From assembly GCA_021778315.1 (NCBI GenBank), contig JAJYCQ010000019.1:1-31657 (forward strand): DNA of 31,657 nt, in the 5' to 3' direction. This stretch comes from Acidobacteriota bacterium (GTDB taxonomy: Bacteria; Acidobacteriota; Terriglobia; Terriglobales; Acidobacteriaceae). Positions 1-8,865 of the stretch are shown in pieces; positions within the stretch are counted from its first letter, which is position 1, and every line of letters begins with the position of its first letter. Below the pieces are notes generated by a model. That model was not told the origin of the DNA. It made no database searches and saw only the letters and a program-made list of their open reading frames with translations. A program made the position numbers and the translations under genes.

Positions 1-152
1 CCGCCAGCAGCTTGCATCTCAAATCATCCGAATATGCCTTCGCCATCCCTATCGATGTCGCGGTCCGTCAGAGCAATTATAGTGTACACCTGATAGAGAA
101 ATGCTCTAGCCGACCTGCAACTCCAGCGTCACCAGGTGCACGCTTTGCCACC

Positions 153-2285
153 ATGTACGATAGTCGCGTGAAGACCCTACGCGCCTCCCTGCTCGCCGCC
201 GCCCTCTCACCCCTCGCTCTCTGCACCGCCAAACTCATTGCGCAAACCGCGACGCCCGCAGCCCTGCCTCCCTACAGCCCGCTCCAGACCTTCGCTCCCC
301 TCGCCCTCCCAGACCCCGTCAACGCCTACCGCTCCTCCAACGGCGCACCCGGCCCGCAGTACTGGCAGAACCGCGCCGACTACGCCATCCACGCTGCCAT
401 CGACCCCACCACCAAGACCCTCACCGCCACCGAAACCATTACCTACACCAACAACTCGCCCGACACCCTCGACGCCCTCTGGCTCAATCTCGAGCAGAAT
501 CTCTACCGCAAAGACTCCCGCGGCAAAGCCTTCGTCCCCGACGCCTACGCCCGCCACTTCGGCACCGGCTTCACAGACGGCTACATACTCGATTCCGTCG
601 AAGTCCAGCCGCTCACCGCCGCGAAGCCCACCAAAGCCACCACCGTCGTCTCCGACACCCGCATCCAGATCCAGCTCCCCGGAGCCCTCGCTCTCAAGCA
701 CGCCGCCCAGCTCCGCATCCTAATCCACTTCCACAACACCATCCCCGGCAAGTTCGGAGGCCGCACCTCCTGGGGAGCCGCCCAGCAAGGCGACATCTAC
801 GACATCGCCCAGTGGTACCCCCGCATGTGCGTCTATGACGACCTCCGCGGCTGGGACACCCAACCCTACCTCGCCAGCGAGTTCTACCTCGAGTACGGTC
901 ACTTCGACTACTACATCACCGTCCCCTCAAACTTCATCGTCGCCGGCTCCGGAGACCTCGTAAATTCCGCCGAGGTCCTCACCCGCTCCGAACTAGCCCG
1001 CCTCGCTCAGGCCCGCACCAGCGACAAGACCGTCATGATCCGCACCGCCGACGAAGCCACAGCCGCCGTCGCCCAGCACCCCTCCACCACCAAGACCTGG
1101 CACTTCGCCATGGACAGCACCCGCGACGTCAGCTTCTCCGCCTCTCCCACCTTTATCTGGGACGCTGCCCGCATGAACATCCCCGTCGGCGCCGGCCATC
1201 CCGCCCACGCCGCCCTCGCCCAGTCCGTCTACCCCATCGAGTCCTCCGGCGATGCTGCCTGGGGCCGCTCCACCGAGTACCTCAAAGACGCCGTCGAGCA
1301 CTTCTCCGCCCGCTGGTACCCCTATCCCTGGCCCGTCGCCACCAACGTCGCTGGCTTCTCCTCCGGCATGGAGTACCCCGGCATCCTCTTCGACGGCATC
1401 GACGACAAGGGCGCCGAACTCTTCTGGATCACCGCCCACGAGATCGGCCACACGTGGTTCCCCATGATCGTCGGCTCCAACGAGCGCCGCGACGCCTGGA
1501 TAGACGAAGGCTTCAACACCTTCATCGACACCTTCGAGTCCGACGAGTTCGACCACGGCATCTACGGCCCCAAGCGCGACGGCGAATACGCCCCCATCCT
1601 CGCCCCCAACGCCAAATCCGGAGCACCCCTCCCAGACTTCCACGCCGCCGAAGTCGCCGCCTCCACCACCCCCGCCGACCAGATCGCCAAAGTCATCGCC
1701 AGGGACACCGCCAACCACGGCCCCATCCTCCTCACCCGCGCCGACGCCGTCAGCGAAACCTATCGCCACCCCATCACCTACTTCAAGTCCGCCTTCGGCC
1801 TCACCCTCCTCCGCGACGATATCCTCGGCCCCCAGCGCTTCGACTTCGCCTTCCGCAAATTCATCCGCGACTGGGCCTTCAAACACCCCTCCCCTTCCGA
1901 CTTCTTCCGCTCCATGAGCTCCTCAGGAGGAGAAGACCTAGACTACTTCTGGCGCGGCTGGTACTTCCACAACTGGCAACTCGACATGACCCTCACCGCA
2001 GCAGCGCCCCCTGAGCCCTCAGCCTCCACGCCCCCCACCAGTGTCCTTCGCGTCACCGTATCAAACCTCGGCCAGCTCGTCCTCCCCGCGACCCTCCGCG
2101 CCAACCTAGCCGACGGCACCCACGCCGACATCACCATCCCCGTAGAGACCTGGATGCTCAACTCCAGCCACACATTCAATCTCGACACGCCAAGTCCCGC
2201 GACCTCGGTCGTCCTCGACCCCGAGCACTCCATCCCACTCGCCGATCGCTCCCACACCACGCTGACGCTCACACCCTCTAACTAG
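153..2285 (+). CDS. Secreted M1-family zinc metallopeptidase
   Basis: Zinc aminopeptidase-type protein of about 710 residues, probably periplasmic or extracellular. The sequence shows HEIGH at residues 429-433 followed 18 residues later by Glu452, the M1 pattern HExxH-x18-E, and a GMEYPG motif upstream that corresponds to the exopeptidase GxMEN motif of the family. The N-terminus is a signal peptide (basic start, Leu/Ala-rich core, ending near LIAQ). Start: ATG 153 is the first methionine that gives a sensible signal peptide. GTG 168 is an alternative, and neither has a clear Shine-Dalgarno. The frame stays open upstream to TTG 12, which would spoil the signal peptide. A TATAGT at 78-83 could be a -10 box, but no good -35 is seen. 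Codons are extremely C-rich at position 3. The stop overlaps the stop of the convergent channel gene. Family is secure; substrate is unknown. Confidence 0.9.
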   Translation: MYDSRVKTLRASLLAAALSPLALCTAKLIAQTATPAALPPYSPLQTFAPLALPDPVNAYRSSNGAPGPQYWQNRADYAIHAAIDPTTKTLTATETITYTNNSPDTLDALWLNLEQNLYRKDSRGKAFVPDAYARHFGTGFTDGYILDSVEVQPLTAAKPTKATTVVSDTRIQIQLPGALALKHAAQLRILIHFHNTIPGKFGGRTSWGAAQQGDIYDIAQWYPRMCVYDDLRGWDTQPYLASEFYLEYGHFDYYITVPSNFIVAGSGDLVNSAEVLTRSELARLAQARTSDKTVMIRTADEATAAVAQHPSTTKTWHFAMDSTRDVSFSASPTFIWDAARMNIPVGAGHPAHAALAQSVYPIESSGDAAWGRSTEYLKDAVEHFSARWYPYPWPVATNVAGFSSGMEYPGILFDGIDDKGAELFWITAHEIGHTWFPMIVGSNERRDAWIDEGFNTFIDTFESDEFDHGIYGPKRDGEYAPILAPNAKSGAPLPDFHAAEVAASTTPADQIAKVIARDTANHGPILLTRADAVSETYRHPITYFKSAFGLTLLRDDILGPQRFDFAFRKFIRDWAFKHPSPSDFFRSMSSSGGEDLDYFWRGWYFHNWQLDMTLTAAAPPEPSASTPPTSVLRVTVSNLGQLVLPATLRANLADGTHADITIPVETWMLNSSHTFNLDTPSPATSVVLDPEHSIPLADRSHTTLTLTPSN

Positions 2286-4081
2286 TCCGTCTTCGCCGCC
2301 TCAGCCTTCGGTGTGTGCAGCGTCTCCAGTAGGCACTGGTAGAGCGTATTCCGTCGCTCCAGCCGCCCCGAGGCGCGCGTTACATACCGCACCACAAGCT
2401 CGACGCCCGTGGCATTGGGCCGCACATTCACGTCCGGCTCAGCCGAAAACTGGCTCAGCCCATGCACCTGCGACACCTTCCTCCACTCGAGCTCAGCCGC
2501 TTTAGCGTCCTGCTCGGTCTCGGCCGCGACTGTCTTCCGCACCCGCTCCATGGTCGCTACAGTATCCTCCTCCGCTGGCACCGATACCGTAATCTCATCC
2601 CACATCCACTGTCCCGCGGTCGAGAAATTAAAGTATTGGCCGCTGATCGCATACATATTGTTGAAGGCCACCCGCCGCCCCGTTGGATGCCCCTTCGCCG
2701 TCCAGTTTCCCGTCTCGAGCAGCGTCGTTCGAAACAGTCCAATATCCACCACCTCGCCCGCGACGCCGTTGATCTCCACCACATCTCCAACGCCAATCCC
2801 GCTTCGTCCCATCAGGATGAACCACCCCACGAACGCCAGGATGAAGTCCTGCAGCGCCACCGTAAGGCCCGCCGTCACCAGTCCCAAAACCGTAGACAGT
2901 TGGCTCGGTGGTCCGAACATCACCAGCAGCACCGCGATCAATGCCCCCAACTGCACCACGAGACGAGCAATCCAGCTCAGCGTCCGCATCCTCCGCTTAT
3001 CCAGCGACTCATGCTCAGCCAGCCGCTTCACCGCCGCACCCAGCAGGATCGCCGCCAACAAAATGACCGCAATCTTCATCAACTGCAGCAGAATCAAATG
3101 CTCCAGAATCCTGTGCTGCAGCAACACCTGTGCCGCCCACTTGCTATAGACCTCAGCCAGCTGCCCCTGGGTCTCAATCCGGTCGTTATACAGGCTCATC
3201 AACTGCCGTTCCAGGCTCTTCCGCTTCAACCCCGCCAACCGGTCGGCTACAGCAGCACTGCCTGTATCGGCGGCATTTGCCAGGGTCGCCTCTGCCGCAG
3301 CATGCTCCGCCACCAGTTTCGCCGCATCCTGCTCCGCCGTCGCCTTCGCCTGCAGCAAAAGCGCATACCTATCCTGCTGCAGACGCCACGCCCCCATCAG
3401 CCCCGCCAGCGTCCGGTACTTGTGTACCGACATCACCGCCAACTGCCCCACAATCCCCATCCCCCCCGTGGCGTCATACGCCTTCATCTCTGCCTCGTGC
3501 GAGGTCAACTCCTGCTGAATCGCGTCACGCTCATCTCCAGACGCCCTCGCCAGATCCCCCTTCGCATCCGTCAACTGATCCTGATCCAGCCCCAACTGTG
3601 CCTGGTCCAACTGCTCCTCGTCGCTGCCCTTCGTCACGCTGGCCAGCGCCGCCTGGTCCGACGCCACCATCCCTTCCAGTTGCGTCACTCTCGCCTGCTT
3701 CGCTGCCGCCGCCCCAGTCAACGTCCGCTGTTGCAGATTCGCCCGTCGCAGGGCCGTCGCAAACGCCTGGTCCACCTCATGGTCCGCCAGCCGTTCTGCA
3801 TCCCGGGCATACTGCTGTTCCTCCTGCGTCACCGCCATCGCCGCGATCGTCTCCGCCGTCTTCCACGGAGTCTCGTCCACGAGCATCTTTTCCCCACCAC
3901 CCAGTGACGTAGTCCTACCTGCCTGTGCCATGAACGGCAGATTTCCCATCACATCATTGGTCCGCCAGGCCAGCATGGCTCCAATTGTCAGCACCCCGAT
4001 CAGAACGGCCATCGACCCCATTGCCAACCGCCCAAATAGCGGAGTCTTACCTGTGCTCAGCTCCTCTTTTATCCGCCCCAT
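2282..4081 (-). CDS. MscS-family mechanosensitive ion channel with long coiled-coil N-terminal region
   Basis: Protein of 599 residues. A membrane segment lies at about 24-40, followed by a long Ala/Gln/Glu/Asp-rich predicted coiled coil (about 85-320), then membrane helices at about 330-350 and 371-389, and the MscS pore and beta region at about 395-475 (a GLVTAGLTVALQDF-type pore helix, then GVGDVVEINGVAGEVVDIGL and a VAFNN strand). By family, it would release solutes on hypo-osmotic shock from the inner membrane. The large N-terminal coiled coil makes it a larger MscS relative rather than the small E. coli type. Start: ATG at 4081 has GGAG six bases upstream. An upstream GTG at 4159 lies inside the terminator hairpin of the preceding gene and is rejected. 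Convergent with the M1 peptidase. Confidence 0.88.
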   Translation of the reverse strand: MGRIKEELSTGKTPLFGRLAMGSMAVLIGVLTIGAMLAWRTNDVMGNLPFMAQAGRTTSLGGGEKMLVDETPWKTAETIAAMAVTQEEQQYARDAERLADHEVDQAFATALRRANLQQRTLTGAAAAKQARVTQLEGMVASDQAALASVTKGSDEEQLDQAQLGLDQDQLTDAKGDLARASGDERDAIQQELTSHEAEMKAYDATGGMGIVGQLAVMSVHKYRTLAGLMGAWRLQQDRYALLLQAKATAEQDAAKLVAEHAAAEATLANAADTGSAAVADRLAGLKRKSLERQLMSLYNDRIETQGQLAEVYSKWAAQVLLQHRILEHLILLQLMKIAVILLAAILLGAAVKRLAEHESLDKRRMRTLSWIARLVVQLGALIAVLLVMFGPPSQLSTVLGLVTAGLTVALQDFILAFVGWFILMGRSGIGVGDVVEINGVAGEVVDIGLFRTTLLETGNWTAKGHPTGRRVAFNNMYAISGQYFNFSTAGQWMWDEITVSVPAEEDTVATMERVRKTVAAETEQDAKAAELEWRKVSQVHGLSQFSAEPDVNVRPNATGVELVVRYVTRASGRLERRNTLYQCLLETLHTPKAEAAKTD

Positions 4082-4126
4082 TCGCTTCTCCGTTATATCT
4101 CCATCTTCGCACTCGAGCACGCCATT

Positions 4127-4160
4127 ACAAAACAAAAGGCATGACCCTTTGGGCCACACC
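4127..4160 (-). terminator. Rho-independent terminator after the TonB-dependent receptor
   Basis: Read on the minus strand, arms 4160-4151 and 4147-4138 pair over 10 positions (three are G-U) around an AAA loop. They are followed at once by TTTTGTTTTG. The hairpin lies 30 bases past the receptor stop and before the channel start, so it separates the two same-strand genes. Confidence 0.75.
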
Positions 4161-4189
4161 CGTTGCCTCCGTTCTCCTACTTTCTACTC

Positions 4190-7100
4190 TTAGAAGTTGA
4201 ACGACGCCTGCAGAGTAATCCTGCGCAGCGCGCTGTTGGTCGTATACGGCCCGCCCGTCACCTGGGTCGACTGCCCAAACGCCTGCGAACTCAGCACAGC
4301 AATCGGCGGTGCCAGATCTTGATTATTGAATAGGTTTTGCACCTGCAAACCCATCGCAAGATTGTACTTCCGACCCGTGCTTCCACCTCCGCCAAACCCG
4401 AACGCTCCACCGCCACGACGACCCGGTCCATGTCCGCCCGGACCACCCCCAGGTCCTCCCGGCCCACCACCACCCTTAGCCTCCGGCTTGGTCGACGCCC
4501 CAAACCCAAACGTCTTCGTCAACCGAAAGTTGAACGTGAACAAAGATGGTCCGGTACAGTCATTGATCGGAGCAATCTTAGCCCCTGCTGACTGATATCC
4601 CGGCTCCGCAAACGTCCCACACCCGGGAATCGTCTTCACATATTGAGCATTTGCCGCCGTCGCCAGACTCTTATCCACCACGTACGGCCTGTCGTTATAG
4701 ATACTGTCGTTATTATTGTCGCTACCCGTTGTCACGTTATACGGTCTGCCGCTCTGCCCAATCAAGAACGGACTTAGTTGAATAAACTTCGGCAGCGTAA
4801 TCGACCCGCCCAGAAATAGCCGTTGCCGCACATCAAAACTCGTCCGCCCATAATCTGCCTGCAGGTTATAGGGAGTGCTCACAAACGCTCCCGCCCCCGA
4901 AGTATCGCCATGCACCGAGTTCAGCGCATAATACCCGAACAACGACACCCTCTTCGACGTCTGCACATGCCCGTTGATCGTCAACTGGTTCTGCTGGAAC
5001 GCGCCCTCCGTAAAGTACTGGTAGTTCTTCCCATTCGGCGAACTCGACGTCGCCACATCGTAGCCCACATTCTCCGTCGCCAGTTGATGCACTCCAAGCG
5101 AGTGAATGAAGTTGAAGGAGAGTGTCCCAAATCTTCCCACCTGTTCGTCCGCACCTACCGCCGCCTGGGTCGTATAGGGCGACCGCAACCCCGGACCAGC
5201 GGAATACAAGGTAGCAGAATTCACTGCCGCGGCCGAAGTACAGGCTGCCACGGACGCCGACGAACCCGGAGTAAACGTATTGGGCGAGCATGACACCGGA
5301 ACCTGATCTACCGTGAAAATCGTCTGATTCAGTCCATTCTCCTGTTCCAGCGTCAGAATATTCGGCTGCCCAAACCTGTCATAGAAAATGCCAAACCCCG
5401 CACGCAGCACCGTCTTTGGAGCACCCTTTCCTGCAAACAATCCATAAGACAGCGACGCTCGTGGAGCAAAATCATGATGATCGCGAAGATGATTTTGCGT
5501 CTCGTAACGAATCCCGTAAGTCAACGTCACATTCGACTTCACCTTCCAGTCCGTCTCCGCATAGATCCCCAGGTCCGCGAACGTAAACGCGACCTTCGGC
5601 ACATTCACCTGGGTTAGCGAAAACTGGCTGGGAATACCGCTTTGATAGCTGTTATCGGGCACGGTGCTCGTAACCTGCGTTATCGGATCCGTGACAATAC
5701 AAGTCCCCTGCGTCGGCTTACTCGTGCAGTTCAACGGCGTCAGAACACTCGTATACGTGAACGAACCATTGGTATTACCAAGTGAATTCTGTGCCTCGCG
5801 TGTTGTCCGCAACCTCCCGCCAAAGCGGATAAAGTTCTTCTTCAACTGTAGCGACGTGTAATTCTGCACCTCAAAGTGATCCTGGTGATCTGTTGAACTC
5901 TGCCCTGTGTAACCGCCACTGGTAAAGTCTCCGCCAATCGAAATTGTCGGCGTCGTATTCAGTGGTGTCGTCGATGTCCGGTCACGCGCGTATTCGAACC
6001 GCGTCTCGTTGATGAGCCGCGAACTGAAGTCCTCCGAGTCACTCATCTGCAACTCAGCTTCGTTCGTGTTGTCGCTGTACGCCGCCGACGGCAACGTAAA
6101 GTTCCCTATGCCCTGGTTGCTCAGCGCGTTCTGCTCATACTGAAAGCGCGTCGTCAACACGTTCTTGTCACCCAGCGCTACATCCACGCGAGGAGACATT
6201 TCAAATCGCGTCTGCGGCGTGTTGGTCGATATCTGCGCGTTCGTCGCTACGCAAGGCGCCCCCGAACTCGACGTCGCAGCTCCGGCAGGACATGGCGTCA
6301 GCGCACCGGCCACCGCATACAGCGTTGCGTCCGTGAACGCATCATCCTGAATCGCGCGATAGGATCCGCCGAACGAATACGATGCAATCTTGCTCAACGG
6401 TCCCGTCACGTTCCCAAACGAAAAGATCGTGTGGTACGGCGGCACATACACGCCATTCTCCAGCGAGTCCTGCGTGTTGAACTGCGACGTATTTCCATTG
6501 AGCTGGAAGTAGCCGTGCAGCTTGTCCGTGCCCGGCTTCGTAAACACCTCGATGCGCCCAAAGCCCAACTTATCGTACTGCGCCGAAAACGGATTCTGAT
6601 TAATCCGAATCTCGCGTATCGATGACTTCGGCGGCAGCTGCCCGCCCGTAAACCCATCTACATAAATCTGCCCGCCATTCGGCCCCGCCGACGGCCCCGC
6701 TAGCGCACTCAACTCGCTCGACAACTCATCCGGATCATCCGACAGCGCATCCAGATCCTTCCCCGTCAGCACTGTCGCGCTCTGGTTCGAGTCCGGATCC
6801 ACGCTCAACTGCACCGTGTTCGCCTCGACCGTAACCACCTGCGACTGCATCCCGATCTGCAGCTTCGCGTCCAGCGTCGTGCTCGCCACCGCCGGAATCT
6901 TTATGTTGATAGCCGAGTATGTTGCAAACCCAGGCATCGTCACCAGCACCGTGTAACCCCCAGCCGGAACCACCACACTATACGTTCCGTCCTGACCCGT
7001 CTTTGTCGAAACTCCCTGCCCGTGGCTCGGCGTCAGCGTCACCGTCGCTCCCGGAATCAGAGCTCCATCCGGATCCGTGATCGTACCATGCACCCTCGTC

Positions 7101-7258
7101 CCACTCACCTGGACCATCGACGTTCCGTTCCCCGCCGTAGACTGTGCAGGAGCTCCCGCCACGGCCTGCGCCAGCGCCGTGCCCGCCAGCATCAAGCTCA
7201 TCGTTGCCGAACCCACCCATCGAAACATCATCCTATGGCGCAAAATACCCACAAACAT
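4190..7258 (-). CDS. TonB-dependent receptor with carboxypeptidase-regulatory-like N-terminal domain
   Basis: Outer-membrane transporter-like protein of 1,022 residues. Order: signal peptide (about 1-32, ending TALAQ); a carboxypeptidase-regulatory-like beta-sandwich (about 48-135; GTITDPDGALIPGATVTLT, later DGTYSVVVPAGGYTV); a TonB plug region (LTGKDLDALSDDP, IYVDGFTGGQLPPKSSI); a long beta-barrel; and C-terminal Phe in SFNF, typical of barrel proteins. This architecture is common in Acidobacteriota. It fits uptake of large substrates, but the ligand is unknown. A Gly/Pro-rich stretch at about residues 925-965 lies between barrel strands, presumably an external loop. Start: ATG 7258 has AGGAG five bases upstream. 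The frame runs on to 7444 but would overlap the upstream gene. It follows the DUF5666-like gene by 112 bases on the same strand and ends in its own terminator. Confidence 0.9.
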   Translation of the reverse strand: MFVGILRHRMMFRWVGSATMSLMLAGTALAQAVAGAPAQSTAGNGTSMVQVSGTRVHGTITDPDGALIPGATVTLTPSHGQGVSTKTGQDGTYSVVVPAGGYTVLVTMPGFATYSAINIKIPAVASTTLDAKLQIGMQSQVVTVEANTVQLSVDPDSNQSATVLTGKDLDALSDDPDELSSELSALAGPSAGPNGGQIYVDGFTGGQLPPKSSIREIRINQNPFSAQYDKLGFGRIEVFTKPGTDKLHGYFQLNGNTSQFNTQDSLENGVYVPPYHTIFSFGNVTGPLSKIASYSFGGSYRAIQDDAFTDATLYAVAGALTPCPAGAATSSSGAPCVATNAQISTNTPQTRFEMSPRVDVALGDKNVLTTRFQYEQNALSNQGIGNFTLPSAAYSDNTNEAELQMSDSEDFSSRLINETRFEYARDRTSTTPLNTTPTISIGGDFTSGGYTGQSSTDHQDHFEVQNYTSLQLKKNFIRFGGRLRTTREAQNSLGNTNGSFTYTSVLTPLNCTSKPTQGTCIVTDPITQVTSTVPDNSYQSGIPSQFSLTQVNVPKVAFTFADLGIYAETDWKVKSNVTLTYGIRYETQNHLRDHHDFAPRASLSYGLFAGKGAPKTVLRAGFGIFYDRFGQPNILTLEQENGLNQTIFTVDQVPVSCSPNTFTPGSSASVAACTSAAAVNSATLYSAGPGLRSPYTTQAAVGADEQVGRFGTLSFNFIHSLGVHQLATENVGYDVATSSSPNGKNYQYFTEGAFQQNQLTINGHVQTSKRVSLFGYYALNSVHGDTSGAGAFVSTPYNLQADYGRTSFDVRQRLFLGGSITLPKFIQLSPFLIGQSGRPYNVTTGSDNNNDSIYNDRPYVVDKSLATAANAQYVKTIPGCGTFAEPGYQSAGAKIAPINDCTGPSLFTFNFRLTKTFGFGASTKPEAKGGGGPGGPGGGPGGHGPGRRGGGAFGFGGGGSTGRKYNLAMGLQVQNLFNNQDLAPPIAVLSSQAFGQSTQVTGGPYTTNSALRRITLQASFNF

Positions 7259-7370
7259 CCTCGCTCCTGAACTCTTCAATCCATACACTCCTGAAGTCGA
7301 CTGATACTGCGACCTCGCTTCACCCAACTTGCTCAATACCTCTCCGTCAGCTCTGCCCTTGCAACAGCTT

Positions 7371-8567
7371 CTATTGCGGACTCGCCGCGTGTTGCGCACC
7401 CGGCCCTTGTGCCGCACCCCCACCCTCCGACGGTGCATCTCCACCCACGCTCCACGGCGTCAACGTCATCGACTGGCCACTCGGCGACGCCGTCAAAATT
7501 GCCTCAACTCCTGCCAGTAACGTTACGACGGAAGGCTTCTGCGAATCCGTCGTCGACACAATCATCACCGCGTCCCCCACCTTCAATCCGCCCAGCGTCT
7601 CCGTCGGTAGCCGCGACAACATCTGCGACAACCCCATCCCCGCCCGTTGCGCTCCACCCACCGCATCCGTTGATGTTGCCCCTGCCGGAGCTCCACTTCG
7701 TCCCGCAGCACCTGGCGCTCCGGATGTCGCCCCCTTCATCTGCATCGCCACCCTCTGCGCCAGCATCGCCGGAATCCGCCGCAGGTCGCTGTTCTGTGTG
7801 ACCTCCACCGTCACCATCTTCTTCGTCATCAAATCTTTCAGCGACACCGTTCCAGCCGTCGCATCCACCGCAGCAATCAATCCCGAATAGTTGTGAAACG
7901 TTCCCGTCACCAACTCATCAGCCGCAATCGAACTACCATCCGCAGACTTCGTTCCACGCACCCGCAGCTGATCCCCCGGCTGAATCGCCGACAGCGTACT
8001 CACCTTCGCATCCGCAAACCTCACCGAATCGCCCGAGTATCTCCGCACAATCGTCGCGGGAGTCGTCGTCACCGTCACCGTCTTCAAACGGCTCGCAATC
8101 AGGATCGTGCCCGTCGCAGCATCCACCGACTTCACAATCCCGCCACCGCCCTGCGTCCAAGCCGCATCTTCCGCCGCATGCGTCTGTGCAATCGCCTGCG
8201 CCTTCATCAAAATCACGCGCATCGCCGTCAACGACGCCCCACCCTCGCCCGCCGTCCCCGTCACAATCACCCGATCACCCGGCGTCACATCGCTCAGCGT
8301 CCCCGCCGTCGCCGACTTCAAATCCTTGCTCCCCGGCGCGACCACCAACACCTTCGCTGCATCCGGAACCGTCACCGTCACATCCTGCCCTGCCATCGTC
8401 GTCAACGTCAGGCTCGTAGCATTCGTAGCCTTCACCGTCCCCGATGAGTGCGCCGTCGCAGTCGCCGCTGCCTCCTGCGCAAACACCGGAGCCACCATCA
8501 CTCCAACAGCCAACGCTGCCATCATCCACACTCTACTAATTCGCATTCGTCTCTTCTCTCGTTCCAT
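7371..8567 (-). CDS. Secreted DUF5666-like repeat protein
   Basis: Protein of 398 residues with a signal peptide (about 1-30, ending PVFAQ). The body repeats a pattern of a short beta unit opening with sequences such as SGTVKATNATSLTLTT, GIVKSVDAATGTILIASR and GLIAAVDATAGTVSLKD, each followed by 'L..(I/V).PGD.(V/L).V.GT', then an Ala-rich strand. At least three units are visible. This is the pattern of DUF5666-type OB-like domains. The C-terminal third is Gly/Ala/Ser-rich and low in complexity. No catalytic motif is seen. Its position directly upstream of the TonB-dependent receptor suggests a periplasmic partner, as an inference. Start: ATG 8567 (GGAG 11 bases upstream); ATG 8546 with a purine-rich leader is equally possible. 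Confidence 0.75.
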   Translation of the reverse strand: MEREKRRMRISRVWMMAALAVGVMVAPVFAQEAAATATAHSSGTVKATNATSLTLTTMAGQDVTVTVPDAAKVLVVAPGSKDLKSATAGTLSDVTPGDRVIVTGTAGEGGASLTAMRVILMKAQAIAQTHAAEDAAWTQGGGGIVKSVDAATGTILIASRLKTVTVTTTPATIVRRYSGDSVRFADAKVSTLSAIQPGDQLRVRGTKSADGSSIAADELVTGTFHNYSGLIAAVDATAGTVSLKDLMTKKMVTVEVTQNSDLRRIPAMLAQRVAMQMKGATSGAPGAAGRSGAPAGATSTDAVGGAQRAGMGLSQMLSRLPTETLGGLKVGDAVMIVSTTDSQKPSVVTLLAGVEAILTASPSGQSMTLTPWSVGGDAPSEGGGAAQGPGAQHAASPQ

Positions 8568-8865
8568 ATCGTCGAACGCTCCATCTCACAGAACGTTCTA
8601 TCGCGTCCAGCCTCATCCCGTCCGCAGCCTGCAAAACCGCTCAAGCTCCCCTCGCCGGGCAGATCAAAACGAGAGTGCGATCGTGTATCAGTAGCGTGAA
8701 TGGTGATGCGTCGTGAGGGCCGGAGCAAAAAAAACTGCTGCTCTGGAGACGAATCACCGCCGCAAAAGTTTCTACAGAAAGTGTTTTCCACCGCAACGTC
8801 TTGCTCACGACGCGCCGCCGACTCAACCCACCAAGCCACCCAAATCAGCCATCTACATCAGACCC
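8568..8865. promoter_or_regulatory. Gap upstream of the DUF5666-like/receptor pair, with a 10-bp palindrome
   Basis: This stretch holds no convincing gene. It contains a perfect palindrome AGAACGTTCT at 8590-8599, 23 bases upstream of the ATG at 8567, which could be an operator for the minus-strand pair. An A8 run at 8727-8734 (T8 on the minus strand) lies downstream of the hydrolase stop, but the hairpin before it is too weak to call a terminator. No confident -35/-10 pair was found. Confidence 0.3.

Noticed and set aside
2462..3907. 481-codon + strand frame opposite the MscS gene
   Set aside because: Gln/His/Arg-rich antisense shadow without any recognisable fold.
8522..8839. 105-codon minus frame in the gap before the DUF5666-like gene
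   Set aside because: No RBS or domain, and it overlaps the start of the real gene.
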